Counted from the first letter of the stretch, positions 7,788 to 15,647 are shown. The stretch: 21,635 bases of DNA from Bacillota bacterium (GCA_023435435.1 JAEYRW010000054.1:1-21635), one strand, 5' to 3'. Notes: generated by a model from the sequence alone, not told the origin. Made by a program: numbers and translations.

Positions 7788-8098
7788 GGGTGGAAGCGCG
7801 GTAAGAAGCCATTGGGCATGCGGCGACGCCGTCTTGAAAGCGGAGAGTGCCGATGTCAACCGCGCCGGGGTTCGCCGCGCGCGCCCGTTGGCGGAGGGTT
7901 TGCGTGCCCTCCCGGCAGATTTCCGCGTGGCAGGCGCATGTCGTGGAATCATCAAGCGCGCAGGAGAAGGACACACCGCACCCGATCCGGCGGCGCAACG
8001 AGTGGTAAAGATCTTCACGATTCGGGGGGGGCGAGGCACGTGGCGCGGATTGAAATACGAATAAGGTTAGCAGGAGCGTCCTCCACCGTGGAAAGCAC
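7788..8098. other. 311-bp gap with no supported gene
   Basis: The stretch between the dehydrogenase stop and the terminator has open frames on both strands, but none has a ribosome binding site, a recognisable protein or agreement with neighbouring genes. I see no tRNA, riboswitch or clear promoter. It could be the 3' untranslated part of the dehydrogenase transcript or eroded sequence. Confidence 0.5.
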
Positions 8099-8141
8099 AA
8101 AAAAGAACGCCGCCCGACGCGATCGGACAGCGTTCTTTTTT
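8099..8141. terminator. bidirectional intrinsic terminator
   Basis: AAAAAAGAACGC (8099-8110) pairs with GCGTTCTTTTTT (8130-8141). The loop contains a further CCGA/TCGG pairing. Both strands end in a run of T, so it can stop plus-strand transcripts from the amino acid operon and minus-strand transcripts of the sulfatase operon. The TAA of the minus-strand gene (8140-8142) lies within the stem. Confidence 0.93.
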
Positions 8142-9048
8142 ACCAATTCTCCATTTCCTTGAGAAACCTCATGTGCCGGATGGCGATATCCGTCTTCCAC
8201 CAGTTCTTGCTGACGGCCCACGCCTCCGGGTACGCGCGCCAGCTCCAGTTGACGGGCCACGAGCCGTCCATGCACTGGGTGCGGCGGATGAAGGCGCACT
8301 CGTACGCCGCGATTTCCGCGTTTCCCACGAAGAACGGACTTTCCGCCGAGTCGAAGAACTGCGAAGGCTTGCACACGTAGCCCGTCTCCCATTTTTCCGT
8401 ATCCCGGGTGAGGGAGGCGTCCACCTGAATTGCGAGCTTTTCCCGCAGGGCGGAGACATCAAGCCCCGCCCGCGCGCCGTATTCCGCCAGCCGGATGTAG
8501 CAGAGCACCGTGTGCATGTCGCCCAGCAGTTCGCCATGCAGGCATGCGGCGATGGCTTCGCCCGCGATACGCATTCCCAGCGCGTACGCCGTGCTTTCGG
8601 ACGGGGCGCACGCGAGCAGGAATCCCGCGAGGCAGGCGGTGGGGTTGTAACTTGTGTGGCTGGCGGAGTCGCTTCCCACCGCCCACCACGGCGCGTGGGG
8701 GTAATCGTTGTTGGATCGCGGGGCGTTCTCCCAGGTATGGCCGTCGAAGTGCGCGCCGCTCGTGAGGTAGCGCAAAATGCCCGCGACCACCGGATGGGCG
8801 GCGTCGTACAGGCCGATTTCGCGCAGGATTTCCGTTGCCGTCCATGTCTGCATGGGGGCGGAGTTGGGATTCCAAGCGTCCGGTTCCAGCGCGTGCCCGA
8901 AGCCGCCGTCGGGGTTCTGATAGGCCGCCAGCGCGGAAGCGACGTCCTCTGCCGGCCCGCCCTCGAACAGGAACCGCCAGCGCGCGAAGTCCAGGGGCCG
9001 CGCGTTGCGGGCGACGAACGCCCGCGCCTTTTCGAAGGGATTCATCAT
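8140..9048 (-). CDS. alpha/alpha-toroid (prenyltransferase / squalene-oxidase repeat-like) protein
   Basis: A 302-residue protein without signal peptide. It carries QNPDGGFG (44-51) and a second, looser QCMDGSW element near the C-terminus, the QW-like repeats of the terpenoid-cyclase / prenyltransferase alpha-alpha barrel superfamily; similar folds also occur in glycan lyases and glycosidase-like proteins. It is rich in Trp, with no recognisable DxDD cyclase motif, so a true terpene cyclase role is not supported. The first of two adjacent ATGs overlaps the sulfatase stop (ATGA), with GGGGAG just upstream, so it is translationally coupled to the sulfatase. A role in processing the same, possibly sulfated, substrate is an inference from context only. 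Confidence 0.7.
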   Translation of the reverse strand: MMNPFEKARAFVARNARPLDFARWRFLFEGGPAEDVASALAAYQNPDGGFGHALEPDAWNPNSAPMQTWTATEILREIGLYDAAHPVVAGILRYLTSGAHFDGHTWENAPRSNNDYPHAPWWAVGSDSASHTSYNPTACLAGFLLACAPSESTAYALGMRIAGEAIAACLHGELLGDMHTVLCYIRLAEYGARAGLDVSALREKLAIQVDASLTRDTEKWETGYVCKPSQFFDSAESPFFVGNAEIAAYECAFIRRTQCMDGSWPVNWSWRAYPEAWAVSKNWWKTDIAIRHMRFLKEMENW

Positions 9049-10532
9049 ACGCTCCCCTTGAATGTGAAGTCGCGGACGCCGGAGGAAAGGTCAAACTGGC
9101 GGATGCGGAACAGCGGCAGGTGCTTGAATTCATGCGCCAGCAGGTTCCCGTCCGCGTCCAGCACCTCCTTGAGGCCCACCTTCGCGCAGTGCGCGGCCAG
9201 CAGCGCCTTCATCTCCGCCTTCGTTGCGGGGTCGTCCAGATTCTTGAGCTCCTCCGGGTCCTCCTTCAGATTGAAAAGCTGCTCGAGGCCGCCGTTGGAC
9301 AGATAGATGTACTTGAGATCGCCCCTGCGGATCATCGCCTTGAACAGCAGTGTGCCGGGCGTTCCGTAGCAGGCGAACAGGTAATCCCGCGGTGCGGCGC
9401 TTCCGTCCAGCGCGGCCAGCACGGGATGTCCGTCCCGGTATTCCGGCGCGCCCGCCGCCGCCGTGGCGATGCCGAAAAGGTCGGTGAGCGCCACAATGTC
9501 GTCGTGCCGGGTTCCCGCCGCGAGCCTGTCCGGCCAACTCAGCAGAAAGGGCACATGGCAGCTCTGCTCGAAGTAGCTCTCCTTCTGCCACGCGTGATGG
9601 TCGCCCAGATGGTCGCCGTGGTCGGAGAAAAAGCAGATGAGCGTGTTGGCCGCATCGTCCCGCGCCTCCACCGCGTCGAGGATCTTGCCCACACAGTCGT
9701 CGATGTATGTGATTTCGGCGTAATAGCGCGATTTCAGGCTGCGCGCGCCAAAGTCGTTGATCTCGTCGCCCCAGATGATGTGGTTCATCCACGGAATCTG
9801 CTCGTCCATGTGGTCGGTGGCGCGCTCGCCCAGGACGGGGCTGTCCATCCCGTCCGGATCATACAGAAGGTTGTAGGGCACCGGCGGCGCGCAGGGCGGA
9901 TGCGGCCCCACGAAGGATACGAACCCGAAGTAGGGCTTGTTTTTGATCTCTTCGATTTGCTCCACCACCCTTGCGGCGGCGAAGCCCTCCACCGTCAGCT
10001 CGGGCGGGAAGGGGGAGAGCTGTGGCATATAGTACATGTTGGTGCGCTCGCCGTGGAGCTGCTGGATGTGATTGAATTCGGGGTGCTCGCGCCGCATGAA
10101 GCCCGCGTATGCGTCCCGCATGCGTTCCTCCTCGCTGCCCCAAAGCTCCTCGGTGTTCATTTGCACGTCGTAGCCGCAATCCTCGAACGGGTTGGGGGTG
10201 GTGTGGAATTTGCCGATGCCGAATGCATAGTAACCCCGCTCCCGCATGGCGTTCGCGAGATACTGCCCCGTGCGCGCGGGCATGTCCGCGTCGCCGGGCC
10301 TGCGCCCGAAGTCGTTGGAATAGCAGCCGGTGGTGTACGGTTCGCAGCCCGTGCGCACCGTGTAGCGCGCCGGGACGCATACGGGGCAGGTGGAGTACGC
10401 GCGCGTAAACGCCGCGCCGCGCCGGACGAGCCGGTCGAGGTTCGGGGTCGCGATCTTCGCGTTCCCCAGCGCCGCGATGCAGTCGAACCGGAACTGGTCG
10501 CACATGAGGAACAGTACGTTTGGCTGTGCCAT
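9045..10532 (-). CDS. Cys-type sulfatase family hydrolase
   Basis: Hydrolyses sulfate (or possibly phosphonate/phosphate) esters. The 495-residue protein has an N-terminal metal-binding CDQFRFD segment, the sulfatase signature CVPARYTVRTG with C52 as the residue to be oxidised to formylglycine, and FFSDHGDHLGDH for further calcium ligands. The signature has Ala where the usual CxPSR has Ser. No signal peptide is visible, so it should act in the cytoplasm. An ATG at 10538 lies directly against GGGAGG with no spacing; the ATG at 10532, six nt from that site, is the better start. A Cys-type enzyme in an anaerobe needs an anaerobic (radical SAM) sulfatase-maturating enzyme, which is not in this window. 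It lies between a solute-binding protein gene and the toroid protein gene. Confidence 0.88.
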   Translation of the reverse strand: MAQPNVLFLMCDQFRFDCIAALGNAKIATPNLDRLVRRGAAFTRAYSTCPVCVPARYTVRTGCEPYTTGCYSNDFGRRPGDADMPARTGQYLANAMRERGYYAFGIGKFHTTPNPFEDCGYDVQMNTEELWGSEEERMRDAYAGFMRREHPEFNHIQQLHGERTNMYYMPQLSPFPPELTVEGFAAARVVEQIEEIKNKPYFGFVSFVGPHPPCAPPVPYNLLYDPDGMDSPVLGERATDHMDEQIPWMNHIIWGDEINDFGARSLKSRYYAEITYIDDCVGKILDAVEARDDAANTLICFFSDHGDHLGDHHAWQKESYFEQSCHVPFLLSWPDRLAAGTRHDDIVALTDLFGIATAAAGAPEYRDGHPVLAALDGSAAPRDYLFACYGTPGTLLFKAMIRRGDLKYIYLSNGGLEQLFNLKEDPEELKNLDDPATKAEMKALLAAHCAKVGLKEVLDADGNLLAHEFKHLPLFRIRQFDLSSGVRDFTFKGSV

Positions 10533-10550
10533 TTTCATCCTCCCAAGATT

Positions 10551-10582
10551 GGGGCGCCGTCCCCGCGCGGAGGAAGCGCCCC
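10551..10582. other. intercistronic GC hairpin
   Basis: GGGGCGC (10551-10557) and GCGCCCC (10576-10582) form an inverted repeat in the 66-nt gap between the binding-protein gene and the sulfatase gene. No T run follows on either strand, so it is more likely an RNA processing or stabilising hairpin that sets different levels for the two genes than a terminator. Confidence 0.45.
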
Positions 10583-10598
10583 GGAATGACTCACAGGG

Positions 10599-12599
10599 TT
10601 ATTTGAAGTACATGGTCTCCAGCGCGAAGCCGAAGCTGATGCACAGTCCGTCCGCGGGCACGTTCGCGATGTCCGCGTTCACGACCACGCACTTCTGGAT
10701 CTTCGTCGAGTGCATGATGAGGAACAGATTGTCCGCCATATACTGGATTTCCTGCGGCACAATTACATTGAGTGCCTCGTCCGGCGTCACCGCGTCGAGG
10801 GAGCTGTCGAGCCGGTAGAAATCCTGCACGTACGCAGGCGGCGTCAGGTATTCGGTGGAGTCCGTCGGCACGTTGCCGGAAAGTCCGCCCGCGCTCAGCC
10901 ACTGCTGCCACAGGGGACCCCAGCAGGAGGTCGCCCAGTCGTGGTAGAAGTACAGGATCGCCGCGTGGGCATTGATGGTGCGCATGGGAATTTCGTTGGC
11001 GCCGTTTGCGGTGGACAGAAGCGAGCCCTCCGTGGGGTAGACGGTTACATTGAGTCCGATTTCGTGCCAGAATTCGACGAGCAGTTCGCAAACCGGAATG
11101 TAGTCGGAGGTGCCGTCTGTCTGCGTCCAGATCTGCCACTGAAGCTGCATGCCGGAGGGCGTCTCGCGCCAGCCGTCGCCGTCCTGATCCACGATGCCGA
11201 CTTCGTCCAGCAGCGCCGTCGCGCCCGCGATGTCGTGGACGCACCCGAATTCCGGCTGGGGCTCCGCCAGGCCCAGGTACACCGTGTCGTCAATTTCCTG
11301 GGCGTCGATGGAGATGGCAAGCGCCTTTCTGAATTCGATGAGGTTCACGACCTCCTGCCACGCCTGGCTCGCCGCGTCATCCTTCACCGAGCCGTCCGTG
11401 TTCAGGCCGTAGTTCATGTTGACGGCGATGTCGGTGGGATGGTTGTGCTGGTAGCCGACGTAGACCGCGATGTTTGCCTTCTCACCGTTTTCACGGTAGA
11501 GGGTCAGATTGTCGATGGAGGCCTTTGCGCGCACAAAGTCCACGTTGCCGGCCACCATCTCGAGCTGCACGAGCTCGTTGGATTCCACCACATAGTAGAA
11601 AATCTGGTCGGCATAGGGAAGCTGCTGGCCGTCCGCATCCACCTTGTAGTAATAAGGGTTGCGGTCGTAATAGTAATAGTTGTCGGTGTACTTTGTCATC
11701 TCCCAGGGATAGAGGTTCGGGAAGTTGCCGGTGAGCCCGCAATCCTTGAACGTCTCCATGGTGAGCATGTCAGTCGCGTCGGAGCATTCCCAGTTGGTTA
11801 CGTCAACCTGATTGAAGATCGTGACCCACACGCCGTCCGCGGTGGGGTCGTCGTAGCCGATGGCCGCCGCGAAGGGCTTCAGGAATTCGTAATACGCCTC
11901 GAGGGAGCCGTGGCACTCCTCCGCGTAGTCCTTGTGGAACTGCTTGAGATAGTGGGCGGGCTTGATCCAGTCCGTATAGCCCTTCCAGCCGGAGATGGAA
12001 ATCTGCGCCAGGAAGCCGCCGTAGGACTTTTGGAAGGAGATGGCGAAGGTCTCGTCATCGATGACGGTGAAGGTAAACGGATCGCCGCCGGCGCTTCCCG
12101 CGTCGCGCATGTAGGCTGCGACGACGGGGTTGAGCTCGGCGTTGAAGATGAAGTCGTTGACGCAGAACGCCACGTCATCCATGGTAACCTCCGTGCCGTC
12201 CGACCACTTGAGCCCCTTCCTGAGCTTGAACGTGAACTGGGTGAAGTCCTCGTTGTATTCGTAGGATTCGACGATGTTTGCTTCGTACACACCCGTGTTC
12301 ACCGATTCCGCGGTCAGAAGGTTCTCGGTCATGCCGATGAATACGTCGTCCGACCAGTTGACGGTGGTCGAGATCATGCGGATCGTGCCGCCGTAGCTGC
12401 CCACCGAAAGGTCCAGGTAGTCCGGGCTGATGTCGTGGGGCGCGGCGGGGACCTCGGGCAGCCGCTCCGCAACGGGCGGCAGCGCGCCGGAGGCCACCAG
12501 TTCGTCGAGCATGGGCGATTGCGCGTAACCCTCCGCCAGGGCGAACGGGCAACTGACCAACAGAAGCGCCATCGCGACCAACAGTGTCAGTTTCTTCAT
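10599..12599 (-). CDS. ABC transporter substrate-binding protein, peptide/family 5
   Basis: Extracytoplasmic binding protein of the oligopeptide/nickel/oligosaccharide family (SBP family 5), 666 residues and therefore on the large side. The N-terminus is a signal peptide (MKKLTLLVAMALLLVSC, then PFALA/EG). The family's YEYNEDFTQFTFKLRKGLKWSDG region comes next, and later VEFRKALAISIDAQE-type segments. LVSC resembles a lipobox, but ALA/E six residues later is also a good signal peptidase I site, so anchoring is ambiguous. AGGAGG is 8 nt before the ATG. No permease or ATPase partner lies in the window, so it is an orphan binding protein leading an operon with the sulfatase and the toroid protein. 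A sulfated peptide or glycan ligand is possible but unproven. Confidence 0.87.
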   Translation of the reverse strand: MKKLTLLVAMALLLVSCPFALAEGYAQSPMLDELVASGALPPVAERLPEVPAAPHDISPDYLDLSVGSYGGTIRMISTTVNWSDDVFIGMTENLLTAESVNTGVYEANIVESYEYNEDFTQFTFKLRKGLKWSDGTEVTMDDVAFCVNDFIFNAELNPVVAAYMRDAGSAGGDPFTFTVIDDETFAISFQKSYGGFLAQISISGWKGYTDWIKPAHYLKQFHKDYAEECHGSLEAYYEFLKPFAAAIGYDDPTADGVWVTIFNQVDVTNWECSDATDMLTMETFKDCGLTGNFPNLYPWEMTKYTDNYYYYDRNPYYYKVDADGQQLPYADQIFYYVVESNELVQLEMVAGNVDFVRAKASIDNLTLYRENGEKANIAVYVGYQHNHPTDIAVNMNYGLNTDGSVKDDAASQAWQEVVNLIEFRKALAISIDAQEIDDTVYLGLAEPQPEFGCVHDIAGATALLDEVGIVDQDGDGWRETPSGMQLQWQIWTQTDGTSDYIPVCELLVEFWHEIGLNVTVYPTEGSLLSTANGANEIPMRTINAHAAILYFYHDWATSCWGPLWQQWLSAGGLSGNVPTDSTEYLTPPAYVQDFYRLDSSLDAVTPDEALNVIVPQEIQYMADNLFLIMHSTKIQKCVVVNADIANVPADGLCISFGFALETMYFK

Positions 12600-12654
12600 G
12601 AGTCCATCCTCCTATTGCTGATTCCTTCTCGGACCATCATCTGGAAGTAACGGT

Positions 12655-12685
12655 ATCATAATGATTAAAACGCGTCAATTGTCTA
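12655..12685 (-). promoter_or_regulatory. putative promoter of the binding protein-sulfatase operon
   Basis: On the minus strand TATGAT (12655-12660) is a good -10. TAGACA (12680-12685) could serve as -35 with a 19-bp spacer; TTGACG at 12673-12678 is nearby but at only 12 bp. Surrounding DNA is notably AT-rich. Exact assignment is uncertain. Confidence 0.45.
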
Positions 12686-12695
12686 TGTTCACAAA

Positions 12696-12711
12696 GATAG
12701 CCAAATCTATC
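12696..12711. promoter_or_regulatory. small inverted repeat, possible operator
   Basis: GATAG-ccaaat-CTATC lies about 11 bp upstream of the putative -35 of the sulfatase operon (minus strand). This is a position used by activators or repressors. It is short and no local regulator gene was found, so support is weak. Confidence 0.25.
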
Positions 12712-12764
12712 ATATTTCAGAATAAAAAATTAACATTTATCACGGGATCGATATGGAAGCTATG

Positions 12765-13319
12765 TCAATCCCGGTATGCCTTGCGCGAAGCCATGAGAAT
12801 TCCCGCAATGGTTTTGGAATCACAGATTTCGCCGTTCATGACTGCGTCGACCGCCTCCCTGAGCGGCATCTTCACAAGGTTCAGAAATTCGTCCTCGTCA
12901 AAGTCCGTTTCTCCGGCGGAGAGCCCTGTCGCCAGGTAGATCGAGATGATTTCGGTGCAGAAGCCCGGCGTGGTCGCCATGTCGGTGAGGTGCGTTAAAT
13001 TTTCGGCGGACAGGCCCGTCTCCTCGCGCAGCTCACGCACGGCGGCCCCGCGTCTGTCCTCGTCCGGCCTGTCGAGCTTTCCGGCGGGAATTTCAAGGGT
13101 CACTTTTCCCAGGGGCGCGCGGAATTGGCGGACGAGGTACACGTTTCCGTCCGCGTCCACGGGCACGACGGCCGAGGCGCCCATGTGAACAGCCACCTCC
13201 CGCGGCGCGGTTTTTCCGTTGGGCAGTCGCGCCGTCATGTGGTCCACGTGGATGATGAGGCCGTCGAACACCCGCTTCCGTTCGGACAGGCGTTCAATGA
13301 GATTTTCGTCGTTGTACAT
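12765..13319 (-). CDS. Nudix hydrolase, ADP-ribose pyrophosphatase-like
   Basis: Cleaves ADP-ribose or related nucleoside diphosphate derivatives; 184 residues. The Nudix box is clear: G80, E87, then RELREETGL (95-103) with the metal-binding glutamates E96, E99 and E100. There is one extra residue between G80 and E87 compared with the GX5E consensus. The preceding strand LEIPAGKLD and the N-terminal half match the ADPRase/NudF arrangement. The start lies about 10 nt after GGGAG. It stands alone, divergent from the P-loop gene and upstream of the sulfatase operon on the same strand, so it has no obvious partner here. Confidence 0.9.
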   Translation of the reverse strand: MYNDENLIERLSERKRVFDGLIIHVDHMTARLPNGKTAPREVAVHMGASAVVPVDADGNVYLVRQFRAPLGKVTLEIPAGKLDRPDEDRRGAAVRELREETGLSAENLTHLTDMATTPGFCTEIISIYLATGLSAGETDFDEDEFLNLVKMPLREAVDAVMNGEICDSKTIAGILMASRKAYRD

Positions 13320-13392
13320 GAATGTTCATCTCCCGTTCATCGCTTTTTGGTGATATTCTCCCGCGCCCCCCGTTTTTCCTGCCGATAGGGTC

Positions 13393-13421
13393 TAGCCAGC
13401 AAGGTCAAAATGTTGTATAAT
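13393..13421 (+). promoter_or_regulatory. promoter of the P-loop / TIM-barrel genes
   Basis: A perfect -10 TATAAT at 13416-13421. A weak -35 TAGCCA (13393-13398, 4 of 6) is at 17 bp. The predicted leader is about 30 nt. Confidence 0.65.
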
Positions 13422-13459
13422 CACCGTAAAGGATCCAGAGAAAAAGGAGGATGAAACTC

Positions 13460-13885
13460 ATGATTCAGGTGATCCTGGGTGAAAAGGGAAGCGGAAAGAC
13501 GAAGCGCCTGATTGACATGACGAATTCCGCGGTGGACGCGGAGCATGGAAACGGCACTATTATTTTTATCGACGATGATAAGCGGTACATGTATGACCTT
13601 CGTCACGAGATCCGGTTTGTGGACGCGGACAGCTACCCCGCCGCGCGCAAGAGCACGGCCGACGCGTTTCTGGCATTCATCAGCGGCATGCTCGCCGCCG
13701 ATTTCGACATTACGATGATCGCCGTCGACGCCTTCAAAAAGCTGGTTGTCACCCCCCTCGAGGAGCTGCGGGCCTTCTTCGACGCCTTGGAGAAGCTTTC
13801 GGCGGAGCACAATTGCAAGTTCGTGCTCTCCATCGCCTCCGCGGTGGACGCGGTGCCCGAATTCATCAAGCAATACATGGCGTAA
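13460..13885 (+). CDS. small P-loop NTPase of unknown function
   Basis: A 141-residue soluble protein. Walker A is GEKGSGKT (7-14, K13) and a Walker B-like strand ITMIAVD ends in D90. No helicase, kinase or GTPase specificity motif (such as NKxD) is evident, so function is unknown; it looks like a minimal P-loop domain. An ATG at 13451 directly abuts AAAGGAGG, leaving no spacing. The ATG at 13460, nine nt away, fits better and begins the first beta strand (MIQVILG). It is followed 16 nt later by the first TIM-barrel gene and is probably co-transcribed with it, though the roles do not obviously connect. Confidence 0.75.
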   Translation: MIQVILGEKGSGKTKRLIDMTNSAVDAEHGNGTIIFIDDDKRYMYDLRHEIRFVDADSYPAARKSTADAFLAFISGMLAADFDITMIAVDAFKKLVVTPLEELRAFFDALEKLSAEHNCKFVLSIASAVDAVPEFIKQYMA

Positions 13886-13901
13886 CCGCCGGAGGCAGAG
13901 T

Positions 13902-14645
13902 ATGAAAAGGATTCCCCTCGCGCTCGGCCTTTACTCCGTGCGCACCGAACTCAAGAACGACTGGAAGGCTTGCCTGAAGACCGTCAAGGAAATGGGCTAC
14001 GAGGGCGTCGAGTTCTTCGGCCCCATGAACTACCCGGCGGACGAGCTGAAGGCGGAGCTTGAGAAGCTCGCGCTTCCCCTTGTAGGCTGGCACATCGGCT
14101 TTGCGGACATCACCGAAAAGACCGTTCAGTACAACCGCGCGCTTGGCAACAACAGGCTCGTGGTGCCCGGCCTTCCCGCCGAAATGACCGCCTCCGCGGA
14201 CGCGTGGCGCGAGACGGCGAAGAAGTTCTGCGAAGCGGCCGATTTTCTCAAGGCCGAGGGTTTCCTGCTGGGCTATCACAACCACTCTTCGGAGTTTAAG
14301 CCGCTGGACGGCGAGATTCCGTGGGACATCTTCGCGCCCGGCACCGAGGGAAAGGTCTTCCTCCAGGTGGACAATGGAAACGCCATGGCGGGCGGCGCGG
14401 ATACGGTGGCACTTTTTGAGAAGTATCCCAACCGCGGCTTCACCGTGCATCTCAAGCCCTATTCCAAGAAGGACGGTTTCGCCACCATGGTGGGCGATGA
14501 CGACATTCCCTGGAAAGAGACGTTTGAAGTGCTGGACAAGCAGGGCGTGACCGCTTGGTATGTGGTTGAGTACGAGGACGAAAAATACGGACAGTACGAG
14601 GGCGCGAAGCTCGCCCACGACGCGCTCCGGAAAATGGGACTGTAA
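13902..14645 (+). CDS. sugar phosphate isomerase/epimerase-like TIM barrel
   Basis: AP-endonuclease-2-like TIM barrel (247 residues) of the IolE / xylose-isomerase-like superfamily, which isomerises, epimerises or dehydrates sugars and related polyols using a divalent metal. Recognisable beta-strand ends carry metal or substrate residues: YEGVEFFG (beta 2), LVGWHIG, GYHNHSSEF, LQVDNGNA, FTVHLKPYS and VVEYED. No signal peptide, so cytoplasmic. GGAGG is 6 nt before the ATG. It is followed by a terminator-like hairpin, then a second member of the superfamily. The substrate cannot be read from the sequence. Confidence 0.85.
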   Translation: MKRIPLALGLYSVRTELKNDWKACLKTVKEMGYEGVEFFGPMNYPADELKAELEKLALPLVGWHIGFADITEKTVQYNRALGNNRLVVPGLPAEMTASADAWRETAKKFCEAADFLKAEGFLLGYHNHSSEFKPLDGEIPWDIFAPGTEGKVFLQVDNGNAMAGGADTVALFEKYPNRGFTVHLKPYSKKDGFATMVGDDDIPWKETFEVLDKQGVTAWYVVEYEDEKYGQYEGAKLAHDALRKMGL

Positions 14646-14657
14646 GAAGAATGGGTG

Positions 14658-14687
14658 AGGGGCGGAGCGCGGCTCCGCCCCTCTTTT
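14658..14687 (+). terminator. intrinsic terminator between the two TIM-barrel genes
   Basis: A perfect 11-bp stem AGGGGCGGAGC / GCTCCGCCCCT (14658-14668, 14672-14682) with a 3-nt loop, followed by CTTTT. It ends only about 25 nt before the predicted start of the next gene, leaving no room for a promoter between them. Either the terminator leaks or the next gene is controlled by attenuation. Confidence 0.85.
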
Positions 14688-14709
14688 CATAAGCGGAGGA
14701 GATAGGCGC

Positions 14710-15492
14710 CTGTCCGTTTCAACCGCAAATCTGTACATGCTCCCGTTTTCGCGCGCCCTGTCTATTTATCGCGCGGCGGGCTTTCGCTTCGTGGAACTCG
14801 CCGGATACTGGAAGGGCGGGCCGTGGGAGGCCGCCCAGCACCTGCGGGGCATCGCGCCCGCCGACGCCGTGAAAATGGCGCGGGACGCGGGTCTTGAGAT
14901 CGCCACGTATCACGACATGGGCGGGCTGATCGATGAAAATACCCCCTCCGCCGTCGCGCCGGACACGTACCGGTATCTGGACGCGGCGGACATCCCCTGC
15001 GTCGTGCTCCACGTTCCCCACAAAAGGGGCGCGGATGCGGATTGGTGGCGGGCGTATCAAAAGGCATTCCTTCGGGATGCCGCCCCGCTCACGGCGTGCG
15101 CAATGGTGTGCGTGGAAAACATGCCGCCCCTCGAGGGCTGCTACGTGCCGCTCATCGATCCTCAGGACATGCGCGCGTTTCTCGCGGGAAGCGGCCTGTA
15201 TGCCAACGTCGACACATCCCATTGCGCCCAGAGCGGCGCCGATCCCGCGCGTTGGGCGGAGGAATTCGGCTCTTTGGTCGGGGCGGTTCACCTGAGCGAT
15301 TTCGACGGCGCGCCCCATAGGCCCGTGGGTTCGGGCCGCCTGAATCTCGCGGAATTCATCAGGCATCTCAATCCCGCGTCGGTTCAAGCCGTCACGCTGG
15401 AGGCCGAAATTCCCGGCGAAACCGACGCCGCGCGTATCGAAAGCGCGAAGCAAGCGCGGGCCCGCGTCGAGAAAATGCTGGCGGCGAAGTGA
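14710..15492 (+). CDS. sugar phosphate isomerase/epimerase-like TIM barrel, probable CTG start
   Basis: Second AP-endonuclease-2-like TIM barrel (260 residues with the proposed start). It shows RFVELAG, LEIATYHDMG, IPCVVLHVP, MVCVENMPP, LYANVDTSHCAQ and GAVHLSDFDG strand ends, the last two with likely metal ligands (D and H). The first ATG, at 14737, has no ribosome binding site and would cut off the first beta strand SVSTANLY. Between the in-frame stop at 14656 and that ATG there is no ATG, GTG or TTG. CTG at 14710 lies 8 nt after GGAGGAG and restores the strand, so I propose CTG initiation. Divergent from its upstream neighbour, so unlikely to be a simple duplicate. Confidence 0.78.
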   Translation: MSVSTANLYMLPFSRALSIYRAAGFRFVELAGYWKGGPWEAAQHLRGIAPADAVKMARDAGLEIATYHDMGGLIDENTPSAVAPDTYRYLDAADIPCVVLHVPHKRGADADWWRAYQKAFLRDAAPLTACAMVCVENMPPLEGCYVPLIDPQDMRAFLAGSGLYANVDTSHCAQSGADPARWAEEFGSLVGAVHLSDFDGAPHRPVGSGRLNLAEFIRHLNPASVQAVTLEAEIPGETDAARIESAKQARARVEKMLAAK

Positions 15493-15548
15493 AAGAGCCG
15501 CGCGATCCCGCCCAAAGACATATATAATATGCCGCGCCCGCGCTCCCG

Positions 15549-15647
15549 GAACCGCGCCGCGACCAGTTCCCCCGAACCGCGCCGCGACCAGTTCCCCCGA
15601 ACCGCGCCGCGACCAAGCTCCCGGAACCGCGCCGCGCCCGCGTCCCC
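15549..15647. repeat. 25-bp GC-rich tandem repeat, about four copies
   Basis: Copies begin at 15549, 15574, 15599 and 15624. The unit is GAACCGCGCCGCGACCAG followed by TTCCCCC. The first two are identical; the third and fourth diverge at their 3' ends. Each unit contains a GGAAC...GTTCC inverted repeat when the boundary base is included. The period is not a multiple of three and there are no stop codons, which creates spurious long open frames on both strands. The array lies in the roughly 294-bp gap before the reductase operon. A TATAAT at 15523-15528 precedes it but has no matching -35. Confidence 0.85.

Noticed and set aside
7654..8162. Overlapping open frames on both strands after the dehydrogenase
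   Set aside because: No ribosome binding site, no family resemblance, and strongly arginine/proline-rich translations typical of noncoding GC-rich DNA.
8140..9048. Terpene (squalene-hopene type) cyclase
   Set aside because: QW-like elements are present but no DxDD-type catalytic motif, and the protein is half the usual length.
8835..10589. 584-residue plus-strand open frame
   Set aside because: Opposite the sulfatase and toroid genes; no motif, ribosome binding site or family match.
10710..12650. 646-residue open frame on the plus strand
   Set aside because: Antisense to the family 5 binding protein, which has a signal peptide, ribosome binding site and family motifs.
15549..15647. CRISPR array
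   Set aside because: The repeats are directly head-to-tail, without unique spacers, and no cas genes are present.
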